Shown one piece after another: positions 33,608 to 44,824 of a DNA stretch of 64,000 nucleotides. The stretch is from Gambelia wislizenii (taxonomy: Eukaryota > Chordata > Lepidosauria > Squamata > Crotaphytidae). Numbering within the stretch: position 1 is the first letter of the stretch; each line of letters opens with the position of its first letter. The position numbers and the translations under genes are program-made. The notes under the pieces were generated by a model. It was not told the origin of the DNA and did not search any database. It saw nothing but the letters and a program-made list of their open reading frames with translations. The stretch covers positions 214,442,645 to 214,506,644 of the forward strand of contig JAUMIR010000005.1 of the NCBI GenBank assembly GCA_030847615.1. The letters are read 5' to 3'.

Positions 33608-34390
33608 CTGCCTTTGTACTTTCTTCCATGCCATTCTTCAATAGTCATTCCAAGTCTTTGCTATTTTTTGCTAGTAGTATGGTGCCATCTATAAATCTTG
33701 ATGTTCCTGCCTCAATTTTCACGTCTCCTTCCTCCAAGTCTAATTCAGCTTTCTGTATGGTATGTTTAGTGTATAAATTAGGGTGATACAGTACAGCCTG
33801 TTCTAAACCCCTTCCATTTCCTAACCTCAATATTCTGACTTGACAGTGGCCTCTTGTTCTGCATTTATTTAGGACCAGGACAAATAAAACATATGGTACA
33901 TCGATTTCCTTAAGAGCAATCTATAGTTTTTCATGAGCTACACAATCAAAGCCTTTGCTATATTCTATAAAGCACAGGCTGATATTCTTTTGAAATACTT
34001 CGATACTCTCCATTATTCAATGTATGTTTGCAATATGATCTCTAGTGCCTTGTGTTTTTCTGACATCTGACATTTCTCACTCCATATATGGTCAAAGTCC
34101 CCATTTTAGCATCACTTTGCTTACACTGGAGATTAATGCAATAGCCTGGCTGTTACTGCAATCCCTGGTGTCCCTTTTCTTTGGGACTGGAATGTATATT
34201 GAATGTTAACAATCTGTGGGCCATTCTTTTGTTCTCCATATTTGTTGACAGATTTTAGTTAGAGCTAGATAAGATTCTGTCTCTGTAGACTGAAGCAGCT
34301 GTATTTGTATGCCATCTGTTCCTGATGATTTATTTCTCCCAAGTGCCTTGAGTGCAATTGTTTCTTCACTTTTTTTAAAAAAATTGTGGG
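33608..34390 (-). mobile_element. RTE/BovB LINE fragment, reverse
   Basis: Minus-strand pieces read TRDHIANIH, FDCVAHEKL (the reverse transcriptase 'KAFD.VDH' block), LYTKHTIQKAELDLEEGD and ILLAKNSKDLE (the 'YADD..L....EDL' block, with the YADD changed). The order is that of RTE/BovB. Many stops and an internal deletion between blocks. Confidence 0.7.
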
Positions 34391-34501
34391 TTCATCTTGA
34401 TATGGTTCTTTCTGGAATTAATCTGTCATCTGTTCATCTGTTTTATATAATTATTCAGTGTATTTTTTGCATTGTCTTTTTAAATTTCTTCTTGATTGCA
34501 C

Positions 34502-34815
34502 AGGTCCTATCCAAATGGTGAAAATAATCCAAATGGCAATCGCAAAGAAGGCAATCTGTCTAAATGGACATTCACATCAATACATGTCATTCAGAAAGAG
34601 GGTAGCCAAATCCACCATAAAGCTCTGAAGGGAAGCCTTTGGAGCTTTTCTTGGAGTTTTTAAAAAGCTCTGTAATGCATGTGAATGTGTGATCATTACG
34701 ACAGTCGCATTCACGTTGCTGTGACGAGGCAGCATAAGCTGATTGGCTGGACAAGCATGAGGGCTGGGCTACCAAGCAGGGTAAGTGCCTGCTCCCGCTA
34801 TGTTGGATTTTGCTT
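34502..34815. mobile_element. Family B MITE, truncated
   Basis: The left end 'gtcctatccaaatggtgaaa' and the inner 'aaatggacattcacatcaat', 'gctgattggctggacaagca' and 'ccgctatgttggattttgct' align with 61599-61905. The right half is missing, replaced by the palindromic repeat at 34816. Confidence 0.7.
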
Positions 34816-34965
34816 CAGCTCCTTTAAGACTAATTGATTTATATTTTAGCATGAGATTTTGTGGATATCAACCCACTTCTTCAGTCACTGCATCTGAGGA
34901 AGTGGATTGAGATCCCCAAGTGCTAGTACTAAAATATAAATCAGTTAAAGGACTGCTAGATTCCT
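34816..34965. repeat. Palindromic dispersed repeat
   Basis: 'aattgatttatattttagca' at the left pairs with 'tactaaaatataaatcagtt' at the right, and 'cccacttcttcag' with 'ctgaggaagtggat' at the centre. The phrase 'ctgaggaagtggattgagat' resembles a very widespread amniote interspersed repeat. The class is uncertain. Confidence 0.6.
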
Positions 34966-35289
34966 TTTTTCTCCTCCTCCATTTTTCATTCTGCTGCAAT
35001 GCAAACTTAGCAGCACTGCTTCTTTGAGGATGGATTATTTCATTTTCAAAAGGAAGGGGCACCTACTATTGCCCCACCTTTCTTTTCTGCCTTACTCAAG
35101 GAATTTCCAAGAGGAAGAAGGGGAAGAGGTTAGCTTGCCTTAAGGCAAGTTGCAAGTGTCTGTTAGTTCAATTTACTGTTCCCTGCAGCCAAGCCCTTCT
35201 TCCCTTTTCTAGTGCCTCACTGAGGGGATGGGGAGTGAGGACATGCCATTGCACCACATGGGGCAGAGCCCACTCCCTCCCCCTTTTGG

Positions 35290-35600
35290 ACCATCACTGG
35301 GCAGCTGACAACATGTTAAAAACAATACAAATTAAAACTATCTACAATGATCAAAAAATGCACAAAAAGTTACTTAAATATAAATATAACAGTTGCTTCA
35401 AAGACAATTTAAACATTTATGAAGTTAAAACTATTAACATTCATTAAAAGACTGCATACAAAAAACAAAACCTCACAGTACACCATTAAAAGCTCAGTCA
35501 TTTTCTAAACACCTTTTGGCATAAGAACGTTTTGACTTGCAGATGGAAGCAGAGCAAGGAGGGAGAGAAGGGCCTTTCCTGAAAATCTTAGAGGTCTAAT
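35290..35600 (-). mobile_element. LINE (L2/CR1-like) 3' region, reverse
   Basis: A minus-strand untranslated region rich in 'aattaaaact' and 'attaaaagctc' words, with 'cttttggcataagaacgttt' and 'gatggaagcagagcaag', like the sequences after the (AAT)n tails at 20.0 and 61.3 kb. No terminal tail visible. Confidence 0.45.
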
Positions 35601-36279
35601 GGGCTCATTTTGTGTGTGTACGTGTGTTTGAAGAATAGCTGCCTCAGCACAAGTCTTCCCATATACAAGTTAACAAATTTGTACAGATCATGCATAGAAA
35701 CAAGCAGAAACCAATGGAAGAAAATTTCATTCTGCTAGGGCTCTCTGTTGTTGATAACAGGAAAGGCACCATACTTTAATCAATGCAGAATCCCACCCTG
35801 CCTTCATGCAAATACTGGCTTTGCCTCTGAGCTTTCTGAGGGCACATTTGCAGGTAGGAATGGCTAGTGAGAATATTAGTTCAACAACATCTCCCCCTAC
35901 CCGGTGATTTCCTCAGCTGTACTTGAGCCATTGTGTCACTGCCAGCCAGTCATTCTCTAACTTTGGTCCTCCTGCGTTTTGGACTTCAGCTTCCAGAAAC
36001 CCAACCAAGTTGGCCAATGCTCAGGAATTCTGAGAGATGAAGTTCAAATATATATACAGTATATCTATCTATCTATCTATTCGACCCAAGTTTGAGAATC
36101 ACTGCTCTGTTGCCATTTCCTGACAACTGGCTCACTTCTGCTATTGGAGCTGGACTGAGGTAGGGGAAACTTCACACACTGGAATACTGTGAGATAAGTT
36201 GGATGGGGATGGATTTCACTCTTGTTCCCCATAGTTCCTTTTAATAGAAAACAGAGTTCCTGCTTTATATTATTCTATA
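35601..36279. other. Unassigned with a probable hAT MITE
   Basis: 35951-36110 begins 'cattctctaactttggtcct' and ends 'cccaagtttgagaatcactg', inverted and of hAT type (a 'CAGTGATTCTCAA' end). A (CTAT)n run at 36062-36080 lies inside. The remainder is unassigned. Confidence 0.5.
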
Positions 36280-37099
36280 TATTTTTTATTAAAGTATTTT
36301 TATCCTACCCTCTACTCAGAGATCCCATGGCAGGATACAAATCTGACAAATTTAAAACAGTGTAAAATATGATTTCAAAAACAATTTAACCATGTAAAAA
36401 GACAGATTAAAACCAGTTAAAACAATTTAAAGCCATGTACACGTGAGGGTTTGTGTAAAACCAATGAGGTCTCAAAAGCTTTACTGAACAACCATGTTTT
36501 CACTTGCAATCAGGATGACAGCAATGTTGGCACCAATTGGGCCTCCCAAGGGCAGAGTGTTCATAACAGAGGTGCTGCAGCAGCGAAGGTTCTCTCCCAC
36601 ATCCACCCACAGTGTATTGTCCTGAGTAATGGGGTGCGATGGAGGGCCCATCTAGCAGACCTCAGGCAGGCATTTAATATGGAAATGTAGTCCTTCAAAT
36701 ATTGAGGTCCCAAGCCATTTAGGGCTTTAAATGTCATTACTAGCACCTTGAATTCATATGGGAAGCATGTTGGCAGCCTATACAGTTCCTTTAATGCCAG
36801 TTTTTTTTATTTTTCTATGATGTTCCTGTCAGTCTGGCTGCTGCATTTTGTACTAGTTGCAGTTTTCGAGTTGTCTTCTGAGTCACATTGCAATTGTCTA
36901 ATTGGGAAGTAAACAGTGGATGGATTACAGGTACTAAATTATCCCTGTCCAGGAAACCCACAGCTGATAAACAAGTCACAGATGGCTTCAAGCACTCTGA
37001 GTTATGGCTCTACCTGGGTCTCCAGTGACAAAAATGGATCTAGGAGCACACCCAAGCTATGTGTTACCTGAATTGTGTAGGGTCCATGAGACTCACTTG
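36280..37099 (-). mobile_element. CR1/L2-like LINE 3' part, reverse
   Basis: The minus strand of 36561-36746 reads VMTFKALNGLGPQYLKDYIS and WERTFAAAAPLL, the C-terminus of the LINE polyprotein (K-AL-GLGP-YL block and R-F--AAP-LWN block). The 3' side (36280-36450) is A/T-rich tail sequence; 36900-37080 carries 'ggctctacctgggtctccag' and 'ggatctaggagcacacccaa', known from squamate LINE copies. Confidence 0.7.
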
Positions 37100-37325
37100 C
37101 AGGACCGGTTTAAGTAATTTTGCCCCCCCCCTGCAATGCTTTATTTTGGGGGCCCCATAGGTTTATCTTAGGTCAATGTAACCTAACTCAACCTAAGCTA
37201 TTCACAGTATAGGATATTCAGATTATTACTAATAATGTTTTTGCAGGAGGAGGGTTACCACGCCCCCCCCACAATGATGCTCCCCCTGTGGATGCTGATG
37301 CCGCTGGTGCCTTAAACTGGCCCTG
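37100..37325. mobile_element. hAT MITE, complete
   Basis: Ends CAGGACCGGTTTAAG and CTTAAACTGGCCCTG; flanks CTCACTTG (37092-37099) and CTCACTCG (37326-37333) are an 8-bp duplication with one change. It matches the element at 44825 in opposite orientation, including 'attactaataatgtttttgc' and the C-runs. Inserted next to LINE sequence. Confidence 0.9.
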
Positions 37326-38224
37326 CTCACTCGTGACACTCAAATTATATTAAAATTGGGATTTTTCATTAGCTCAAAAGATGGCAGTGAGTGCTTAGGT
37401 AACTTTGGGATCTTTACACCTGTGTTTACCAATACTAACTGATGAGGCTCTAAGACAAAAGTAACATAAAATGTTTTTTATTGGAAAATAATCACAGAAC
37501 CAATCAACACAAGCATTCACTCTTCCATCAATCACTCAAGGCTAACAAACAATCAGGAGGAAGTGTTGGCATAGAGGAATAGATGTTGGGGATGATGGGC
37601 TATACTTTACCTGTCTGAAGAGCAGAGGCTCATGCAGCAAAGAATACTCATGCTTGATGCTGAGGTTGCACAGAAAATGAGCAGTGTGACAGTGTGTAGA
37701 AAACTGTGCACACTTTGGTCATGTTTTGGGGTAATATTTATACTCAATACCATAGCCTTAAGGGTGTTTTGAGTGAAGAACAATGCTTGAGTTACTTTCC
37801 CAGAATTAATCAATGAAAGCTCTGCCTTTGTTAATTGCTGTTAATGGATGGAAGATTAAGACTGATGGGTTTGAGGCAACCTTGTATTGTTGAATAGGAG
37901 AGGTGCGAAGGAAAACCTTTGCAGAATAATGGGTATTCTGATCATTTGTTTGTATTACTCATTGCCAGGTTAGTCCAGACTGATTAGCACATTCCTCTCT
38001 TAACAACTTGCCTAAGGCTTTGCATAACCAGACCTGGGTATGACTGGTTTTGGGGAATTTCTAAGACAACTTTGTTTAGGTTTCTGGTGACCTTTGCATG
38101 GATCCTTCTGGGGATGGCCTGGTCTACCAGGACCTACAGGAATTCTCAGTTATTGACAATCTATGAATTATTGCCAATTAATGAATTATTGTAGGGGAGG
38201 GGGTATAAAGACATGTAACATATT
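37326..38224. other. No recognised feature
   Basis: AT-rich sequence with no gene and no clear repeat. Confidence 0.45.
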
Positions 38225-39068
38225 CACCTACTCCCTCAGGGGTTGTGCAATCCCATCTATTCGGCTTCGGCTGATACGTCAGCTGCAACCCTTTCTGGAG
38301 CAGGGTGACCTAGAAACAGTAGTACACACACTGGTAACTTCTCGGCTTGACTTCTGCAAAGTGCTCTACATGGGGCTACCCTCGTGCCAAGTTTGGAAAC
38401 TTCAGTTGGTAGAAAACATGGCAGTCAGGTTGGTCGTGGGTACATCTAAAGCCAACCACATAACACCTGTCCTAAAATTCCTTCATTGGCTGCCAGTTAG
38501 TTTCCAGGCAAGGTACAAGGTGTTGGTTGTAACCTTAAAGCCCTACATGGGCTGGGTCCAGGCTACTTGAGGGAGCACCTTCCTCCATATAATCTACTCT
38601 GCACACTTAGGTCCTCTGGGAAGAACCTGTTGCAGCCAAAGAAGACCACATTGGCTGTGGTGACCCAGAGGACCTTTTCATCTGCTGCTCCCAGGCTATG
38701 GAATGACCTTCCAGATGAGATCTGTCATATAACCACCATAGAGGCCTTTAAAAAGGCCTTTAAGATGGATCTCTTCCCCCAGGCCTTTCCAGATTAGCCT
38801 TCCAGATTAAAAAAACAACAACAAATCTACCCGCAATTTTATTGAATTTGTATTTGTAAATTTTAACATATTCTGCTGTTTAATTTCTATTTTAGTTTTT
38901 TTTTTGTTTTTATGATGGGGGGAAGGGTTAGGATATGGGATTGTTTTTAACTTTGAGTTTTAATTGTTATAATATCTTATTGTTATAATTATGTTGTACT
39001 CCGTCTTGATTCCTTAGGGAAAAGGCGGAATATAAATAATAATAATAATAATAATTATTATTATTATC
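38225..39068 (+). mobile_element. L2/CR1-like LINE, reverse transcriptase C-terminus and 3' tail
   Basis: Plus-strand frames read LVTSRLDFCKVLYMGLPS, LKFLHWLPVSFQARYKVL, then after a one-base frameshift near 38555, REHLPPYNLL, RTFSSAAPRLWNDLPDE and EAFKKAFKMDLFPQAF. These are the standard thumb and C-terminal blocks of L2/CR1-group LINEs. The 3' end is 'gggaaaaggcggaatataaa' plus (AAT)n/(ATT)n at 39036-39068. A short further LINE tail follows at 39095-39145. Confidence 0.85.
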
Positions 39069-40740
39069 CAGGGCTGGTAGCCTACCCAATTCTTGGATGC
39101 AAGAACCATTGATCCCATTATTGGGAAAGACAGAATATAAAGCATCCAGCATTGGTCCAGGACCTGCATAGCCTCAGCCAACTCTGACAAGTCAAACAGG
39201 ACAAGTTCATGTTAGGAATCATGTGTTAGCTTCAGACTCAGATTCCCAAAGATATGATGCAGATATACATGTATAAGTATATGTACAGTGTGTGAGTGTG
39301 TGTATGCCTATATAACTGTCTTTTCAGTTTGTCTTACTCAGATAAAAAAAATTATAACAATTTTAAAAAATATTTGGATTGCATTTGGATTGTATTACTT
39401 ATTAGTGACATATTTTTTCATGGTATCTATTTTTTATAGGTGAGAATGTTATTTAGAAGGTTATTCATTACTATCACATAAAGCTTAATTGTAGCCTAAT
39501 AGCCGTAATCTTTTATACATCTGGGAGTCTGGGAATGCAATCTGTTGAATCCAGTGAGACAGTTCTGAGCAGACATGCATAATATTGTGCCCTATGATTG
39601 CAATGCTATGCACACTTACATGAGTGAAAGTTCAGCTGAACTAGGCATGTAAGTATTTGATTATTATGTTCTTGCGTGCATGAATAATTCCCCCACTGGG
39701 TGAGATTACAAGAGGGTTTCCCCCCAATTTTTTTTAACGATTTTTTGCACTATGGCTTTTATTTTTTTAAAAAAATCTTTGAAAAAAATGAATTTTACTT
39801 AGAAAGGAGTGTATTTTGTGCAAAATATACCATTTTTCCAACTTTTGTTGTTGTTGCAGAAATTAATTCTTTACAAAGCAGTTCCCCCAATTTTGTAAAA
39901 TGTTGCATTTTCATTGCGGGTTGCCCCAGTGTGTTGAGACACCCTTTCTTTTTGGGGGAGAAGAAAATCTGTGAGTATTTTTACATCCCTAATCTGAATG
40001 CATCTGAATCATGCAAATGTAAATGTAAGTGGGCCCTTTGCTCTGTTCCTCTTCCTGCTTAAAATGAAAAAGACTTCTAGTAAGGAAAACAAATTGAGAC
40101 CCCAAGCTTAAATTTGCTGTCACTTAAATCTCCAGAATACTCTAACAGCCAACTCTGCAGCATGTTGGCATAGAGCCTTGGGCTTAATTTGTTGTGACAC
40201 TTCAGCTGTAGTGTTATTTTAACAAAATAATCTCTTGCAACCTCTTTAATATTAGATGTTACAACATTTCTCCTATGAGACTGTGGTAGATAGAATAACA
40301 TTGATCTGTCTCGATGGCTCTAAACAAAACCAGGCTACCATAATGTTATTTTATTGTTTTTTAGTTTCCTCAAGGAACACAAAATTGCAAAATGTGAAAC
40401 ATTTGAATGCTTAAGGATAAGAATGTTCCCACCAATAAATATGCCTTTCTGTAATTTTTAAGTGGTGGGTTGGATTCAAAGTTAGTTATGTTAGAGAAGT
40501 TGTGTTTAAATCAATGGTTTATATGTTAGCCAAATCCACTAATGTGTCTAGGCTTGGCATATCCCACTTCCTGAAATCTAGGCATCTAATCTGCACACTT
40601 TGGAGATTATTCTAATTGGTATTCTAACTATGAAAATTAAGCACATACATAGTTGTATCTTTTTCCTCCTCTATGCTCCAACCTTCATACATTTTTTTTT
40701 ACAATTACACCTGATCTGTTTGAATCAGTACAGAGTAATA
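39069..40740. other. AT-rich, no gene
   Basis: 39700-40000 is a T-rich degenerate stretch with 'ttttgcactatggctttt', 'ttttgtgcaaaatatacc' like that at 53.3-54.6 kb. A (TG)n-like run lies near 39285-39305. No gene. Confidence 0.4.
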
Positions 40741-40835
40741 TTTAAAGTGCTGGATTTGGAACAGGGAGACCCAGGTTCAAATCTGTGCTTGGCCATATTA
40801 TTTACATGTGAGCTTGGGCCACCACTATCTCTCAA
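40741..40835 (+). mobile_element. Sauria-type SINE head, 3'-truncated
   Basis: 'gagacccaggttcaaatctg' is a B-box (GGTTCAAATC) in a tRNA-derived head, followed by 'gtgagcttgggccacc', corresponding to 'gtgaccttaggcatg' in the body at 33400. The rest of the SINE is absent; the minisatellite starts 20 bases later. Confidence 0.65.
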
Positions 40836-40854
40836 GAAAGTCTTAAAGTCCAGT

Positions 40855-41572
40855 TGCTTCTTGCACTCCATCACTTGTATTGTTCACCTCCATTCCTTTC
40901 TACTCTCTCCTCCCGTCTTCTCACACTCTGTCTATCCACTCACACTGCTCACTTTCCCTTCCCTCCTACTCCCTCCTTCACTTCACTCCATGCCCTCAGA
41001 GTGTGCCCCTCCTTTGACTCCACTGCTCATGCCTCTCGTTTCCCCTTCCCTCTTACTCTGTTGCTTGCTTCATCTCACACTCTCACAGTGCATCCCCTTC
41101 TTCCTTCTTGCAGTGTGATGTTCACACCACTCACTCTCGCTTTCTCTCCCATGCCCACCTCACATCCTTGAGATACCCCTCTTCCTTCCTTCTTACACTT
41201 CACTACTTACACTCCTCACTCTCCTTCCCTCCTATTCCCTTTCTCCTGTCATATCACAGCTTTGCAGTGCCCCTCTCCCTTCCTTCTTATATCTTGCTGT
41301 TCAGTCTGTTCTCTCCCCTCCTGCTCTCTTCCGTGCCCTCCTAATGCCTTGGTTCTGGTATCCTGCTGCTTGCATACTCACTGCCCTTCCCTCCAACTCC
41401 CTCCTTCATCTCATTTCATGCCCTCTCTCTCTCTTGCTTCTTACACATTGTGGCTTGAACTATTTACTTCCCTTCCCTCTTACTCTCTCCCACACCCCAC
41501 CTTGAACCCTCACAGTTCTTTCCCTGGCTTCTTGCACTTCCCACCTGTATAGTGTTCTCTCCATTCCCTTGT
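40855..41572. repeat. Pyrimidine-rich degenerate minisatellite
   Basis: About 700 bases nearly devoid of long purine runs on the plus strand. Recurring phrases (CTTCTTGCACT, CTTCTTACACTTC, CTCACTCTCCTTCCCTCC, ATGCCCTC) reappear at roughly 80-120 base intervals (for example 40857, 41098, 41190, 41275, 41441, 41523), so it is an old tandem array with diverged units. The long frames in it come from the lack of A and G, not from coding. Confidence 0.75.
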
Positions 41573-42054
41573 GTCTAAAAGGCAAGAGTGGACTTGTTTC
41601 TCCCAAAAAAAATCACAAAAGGGTGTTTCCACATTTTGCCCCTTATCTCAGTTCCTACAAGGGCTAGAGACTTTTTTTTTTTTAATGAAAGCTTGGAGTC
41701 TTAGCAAAACTGGAACCAGGTGGCATGCCCAGAATCAATGAAACACCCAGCCAAACCAGAGGTATGGCAACCATAAAATTGTCTCATGGTATTCAGTGAG
41801 TCTACTCAAGCATGATCCAAACCATTATGTTTAATCAGCATTTTCTCGTTTGAATGAAACAATAAAGGCCAAAGATTTTAATGTATCTTAAAAACATACA
41901 ACAATACTCTTTAGCCATGCATTCTTTTTTAAAAAAAGAACATGAAAAGCAGAGATTTGCTCAGATTTTTACTGACATTTGTACCAATTGTAAAATGTGG
42001 AACACTATGCTGTGTTATATGTGTGCATGTGTATGTACAATATGTGTATACATG
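41573..42054. other. Unassigned
   Basis: No gene; short A- and T-runs, (GT)-rich word near 42010-42045. Confidence 0.4.
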
Positions 42055-42160
42055 AGCAGGAGCACCACCTCAAAGACAAAAGCGGACAGCTGGCAATAAA
42101 ATGTTTCAGTTTTTGGAGGTTCTGGGTTTTGGATTTCTGGGTTAGGGATGATCAACCTAG
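42055..42160. mobile_element. Tigger-like fragment, inverted relative to the next copy
   Basis: 'caccacctcaaagacaaaag', 'agctggcaataaaatgtttc' and 'gttagggatgatcaacct' are the complement-like counterpart of 42249-42340 ('gcatccctaatctagaa', 'gcttttgtctttgaggcag'). It is a partial copy facing the complete one. Confidence 0.6.
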
Positions 42161-42177
42161 AATTGCATTCTTAGAAT

Positions 42178-42229
42178 GCTTCAGAAACTCATGCATATAT
42201 ACATGTATGTGTGCATGAGTTTCTGAAGC
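42178..42229. repeat. Perfect 18-bp hairpin
   Basis: GCTTCAGAAACTCATGCA (42178-42195) is exactly complementary to TGCATGAGTTTCTGAAGC (42212-42229), loop of 16 bases with alternating AT/GT. The outer flanks pair in part too. It lies at the junction between the two inverted Tigger-like copies. Confidence 0.95.
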
Positions 42230-42248
42230 AACCTAGGAATGGAATTAC

Positions 42249-42780
42249 AGGCTGAGCATCCCTAATCTAGAAATCTGAATTAAAAAAACCTCCAAAAATG
42301 GAAACTTTTTTCTGCAAGCCATCAGCTTTTGTCTTTGAGGCAGCAGCTGAGCTGCTCCTGCTCATTCACCTCTCAGATCCTCAGTCTCTCTCCTGCCTGG
42401 TCTCTTATTCATTTGTTACTTTTGTTATGTATGAGACATGAGGCTGGAGAGAGACTGAGGATCTGAGAGACAAACCAGCAAGAGTGCTGCAGCTGCTATC
42501 TCAAAGGTGAAAGTGGGAAGCTGGCAGCAAAAAAGTTTTAGTTTCCTACCATTTCACAGATCCTTAGGCTCTCTCCATCATCACGTCTCATACACAACAC
42601 AAGTAGTGGACAAATGAGATGTGAGTCTGGAGAGAGATGCAAGGATCTATGAAATGACAGGAGGTGTATTTGTATTTGCATTTGTTTATATTTGCAAATA
42701 CATGTATGAAAGAATGAAAAATCTGAAATATGGAACACTTCCGATCCCAAGTATTTCAGATAACGGATACTCAACCTGTA
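42249..42780. mobile_element. Tigger-like MITE with internal inverted duplication
   Basis: Left end 'caggctgagcatccctaatc', right end 'cggatactcaacctgta': the ACAGGTTGAGTATCC type of terminal repeat known from Tigger MITEs. Inside, 'ctcagatcctcagtctctct' (42373) pairs with 'agagagactgaggatctgag' (42446), and a third related block 'gatccttaggctctctcc' follows at 42560. TA occurs at the right flank (42779-42780). Confidence 0.75.
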
Positions 42781-43332
42781 TTATTCCTTTTGGATTGGTT
42801 GGTGGTGTCCTGCTAGAATGGAAAAGGGTGTAAACTAAAACAATTTCAGACAACTGAACGTGTCTTTATTCATTAAGCTGTTTTTCGGTTTCTCCCATGT
42901 AATAGGATATGGAGATAAAACATATTTTGAAACAGTTACAGCATTGTACAAAAGAGTAAATAAAATAAACAGTGCACTGCTCTGAAATGCAATGGCTTCT
43001 TGTGTGAATCAGGGGTCTAATGGATGGTTATTAGATGGTTGGAGTGAAGGGATCCAAAAGAGGATATAGTCTGACTGAGCAACAATTGGAGAATAATTAT
43101 ACAAATAATTAGTTACAGTTCAGAGCCCCCCAAACTAGCCAGTATATCTTAGCATTCCCATTATTTAAAAGTACCTTCAATAGTTACTCTTACATTACTT
43201 TAACAATACATCAGTGTGAAACATGTCACTGGCTTGTGTACAAGCCTTTTGTTGCCAGCCTCACATGTAGGCTCCTAAAATCATAAGGTCAACAAGACAA
43301 CCTGTTTTTTTTTAAGTAAATATTGTGTAAAG
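42781..43332. other. No recognised feature
   Basis: AT-rich, unassigned. Confidence 0.45.
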
Positions 43333-43497
43333 ATCATAGAATCATAGAATCATAGAGTTGGAAGAGACCACAAGGGCCATCCAGTCCAACCCCCTGCCAT
43401 GTAGGAATTTAACACAAAATCAAATCATTCCCAACAGATGGCCATCCAGCCTCTGTTTAAAAACCTCCAAAGATATCCAAGAAGGATAGCTCACAAT
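43333..43497 (-). mobile_element. CR1 LINE 3' end, reverse
   Basis: 'atcatagaatcatagagttg' then 'gaagagaccacaagggccat' and 'ccagtccaaccccctgcca' are the complement of the CR1 3' end, including its ATTCTATGAT 8-bp tail repeats. The coding end 'aacctccaaagatatccaag' follows. 5'-truncated. Confidence 0.9.
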
Positions 43498-44174
43498 TTG
43501 AACTATCTTCGGTAATGGGAATTCAAAAAATATGTTTCTGTATGGTCATGTTAGATATGCTGATATTACAATTTGTGGCAGAATCAACTGTACGGTATAT
43601 GTGTTGTCTATTTTAAAAATATGATGTAAGTGCTCAGATTAAATTGCATAGCTATCATATTAATCAAGGATCAAATATTTTCATCAGTTAACAGAATTAC
43701 TGTAATGTTTCTCAGGTCCAAAGTACACACATATTAAAAACATATGAGGAAATTTGGAGCTATATCCCATAGCCACACAGGCATTATTAGCTTCAGAGAG
43801 GGAGAGGAAAAGATTTCAATTTAGGAACCAGGAGAGATGAAATAGTAATAATGTCCCTTTGCCATATGTCTGATGTAATCCCCCTTCCCTGGCTACTTTT
43901 AAGCTTTCAAAAAGGGGCTGGGAGGTCAGGTCATAGATCTCTTGCATCTCTGATCATTTAGCTCTGGTACCTCATTGAACCTGGCCCTTGGCAGTAGCAT
44001 ACGAGTGTCCCAATTTGGCAGGGACAGTCTCAATTAAACCTCTGTCATCCCACTTTTCCAGCTATTTTTTAAGTGCCCCAGCATGTCTCTCCTGTTCCCA
44101 ATTTCCCCTTTGTTCTCAGCTTACTTCAAATGTTGCAAACTGTAAACATAGTTCATACTCAACTAAAGAGTTGT
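43498..44174. other. No recognised feature
   Basis: AT-rich in the first half and pyrimidine-rich at 43985-44160. No gene. Confidence 0.4.
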
Positions 44175-44310
44175 AGAGTCTCCTTTTTTGGTGGCTTTTA
44201 AACAGAGGCTGAATGGCCATCTGTCAGGAATGATTTGATTGTGTATTCCTGCATGGCAGGGGTTGGACTGGATGGCCAATGTGGTCTCTTCCAACTCTAT
44301 GGTTCTGTGA
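44175..44310 (+). mobile_element. CR1 LINE 3' end
   Basis: 'ttttaaacagaggctgaatg', 'ggttggactggatggccaat' and 'tcttccaactctatggttct', the plus-strand CR1 3' end. Same family as 43333 (opposite orientation) and 51985. Confidence 0.9.
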
Positions 44311-44824
44311 ACTCATCAGGAGCAGAGGGGGAGAGCCAGGGAAGTGGAAAGTAGAGGAGTGAGCACAGTCTTGCCCTTTCCAGTAGGCTCAGGCAAAAGC
44401 AAACTGCTGCAGCCTCTCCTAGCTTGCGTGTTCTTCCTTGTTTATAACTTTTGCCACCTTGTCCATACTCTGGTGTTGTTAGGCCACATGTATCCCAGTT
44501 TTCATCTATGAAATTTTGGAGGGTATGCCATATTCTTAATGTATATTTTTGGCGGGGTGGACAGGAATACTTTATGATGAGGAATTCCAGTCCCAGAGGG
44601 GCCTGGCCCAAGTTCCAATCACCATCTCTACGAGGAAAGAGTTCAGGGTAGAGAACATGCCGGAGAATAATTATAGAATCTTATTAACTTGTACATATGT
44701 ATCTGTTGTCCAGATTTTGTGAGATTTGCTAGAGCCATTTAAAGCAGGTTAAAGCAACATTTTGAACTGCTTATACTGGACTGGTTACAGCCCAAGGCCC
44801 TTCTCTAGAACAAGAATATATGCT
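44311..44824. other. Unassigned
   Basis: No gene; a 104-codon minus-strand frame has no domain. Confidence 0.4.

Noticed and set aside
40741..40835. tRNA gene
   Set aside because: Only a B-box-like word is present; no cloverleaf or acceptor stem. It fits a SINE head.
40600..41552. Frames of 172, 105, 78 and 96 codons rich in serine, leucine and proline
   Set aside because: They overlap in different frames over a pyrimidine-rich minisatellite, which lacks the bases needed for stops.
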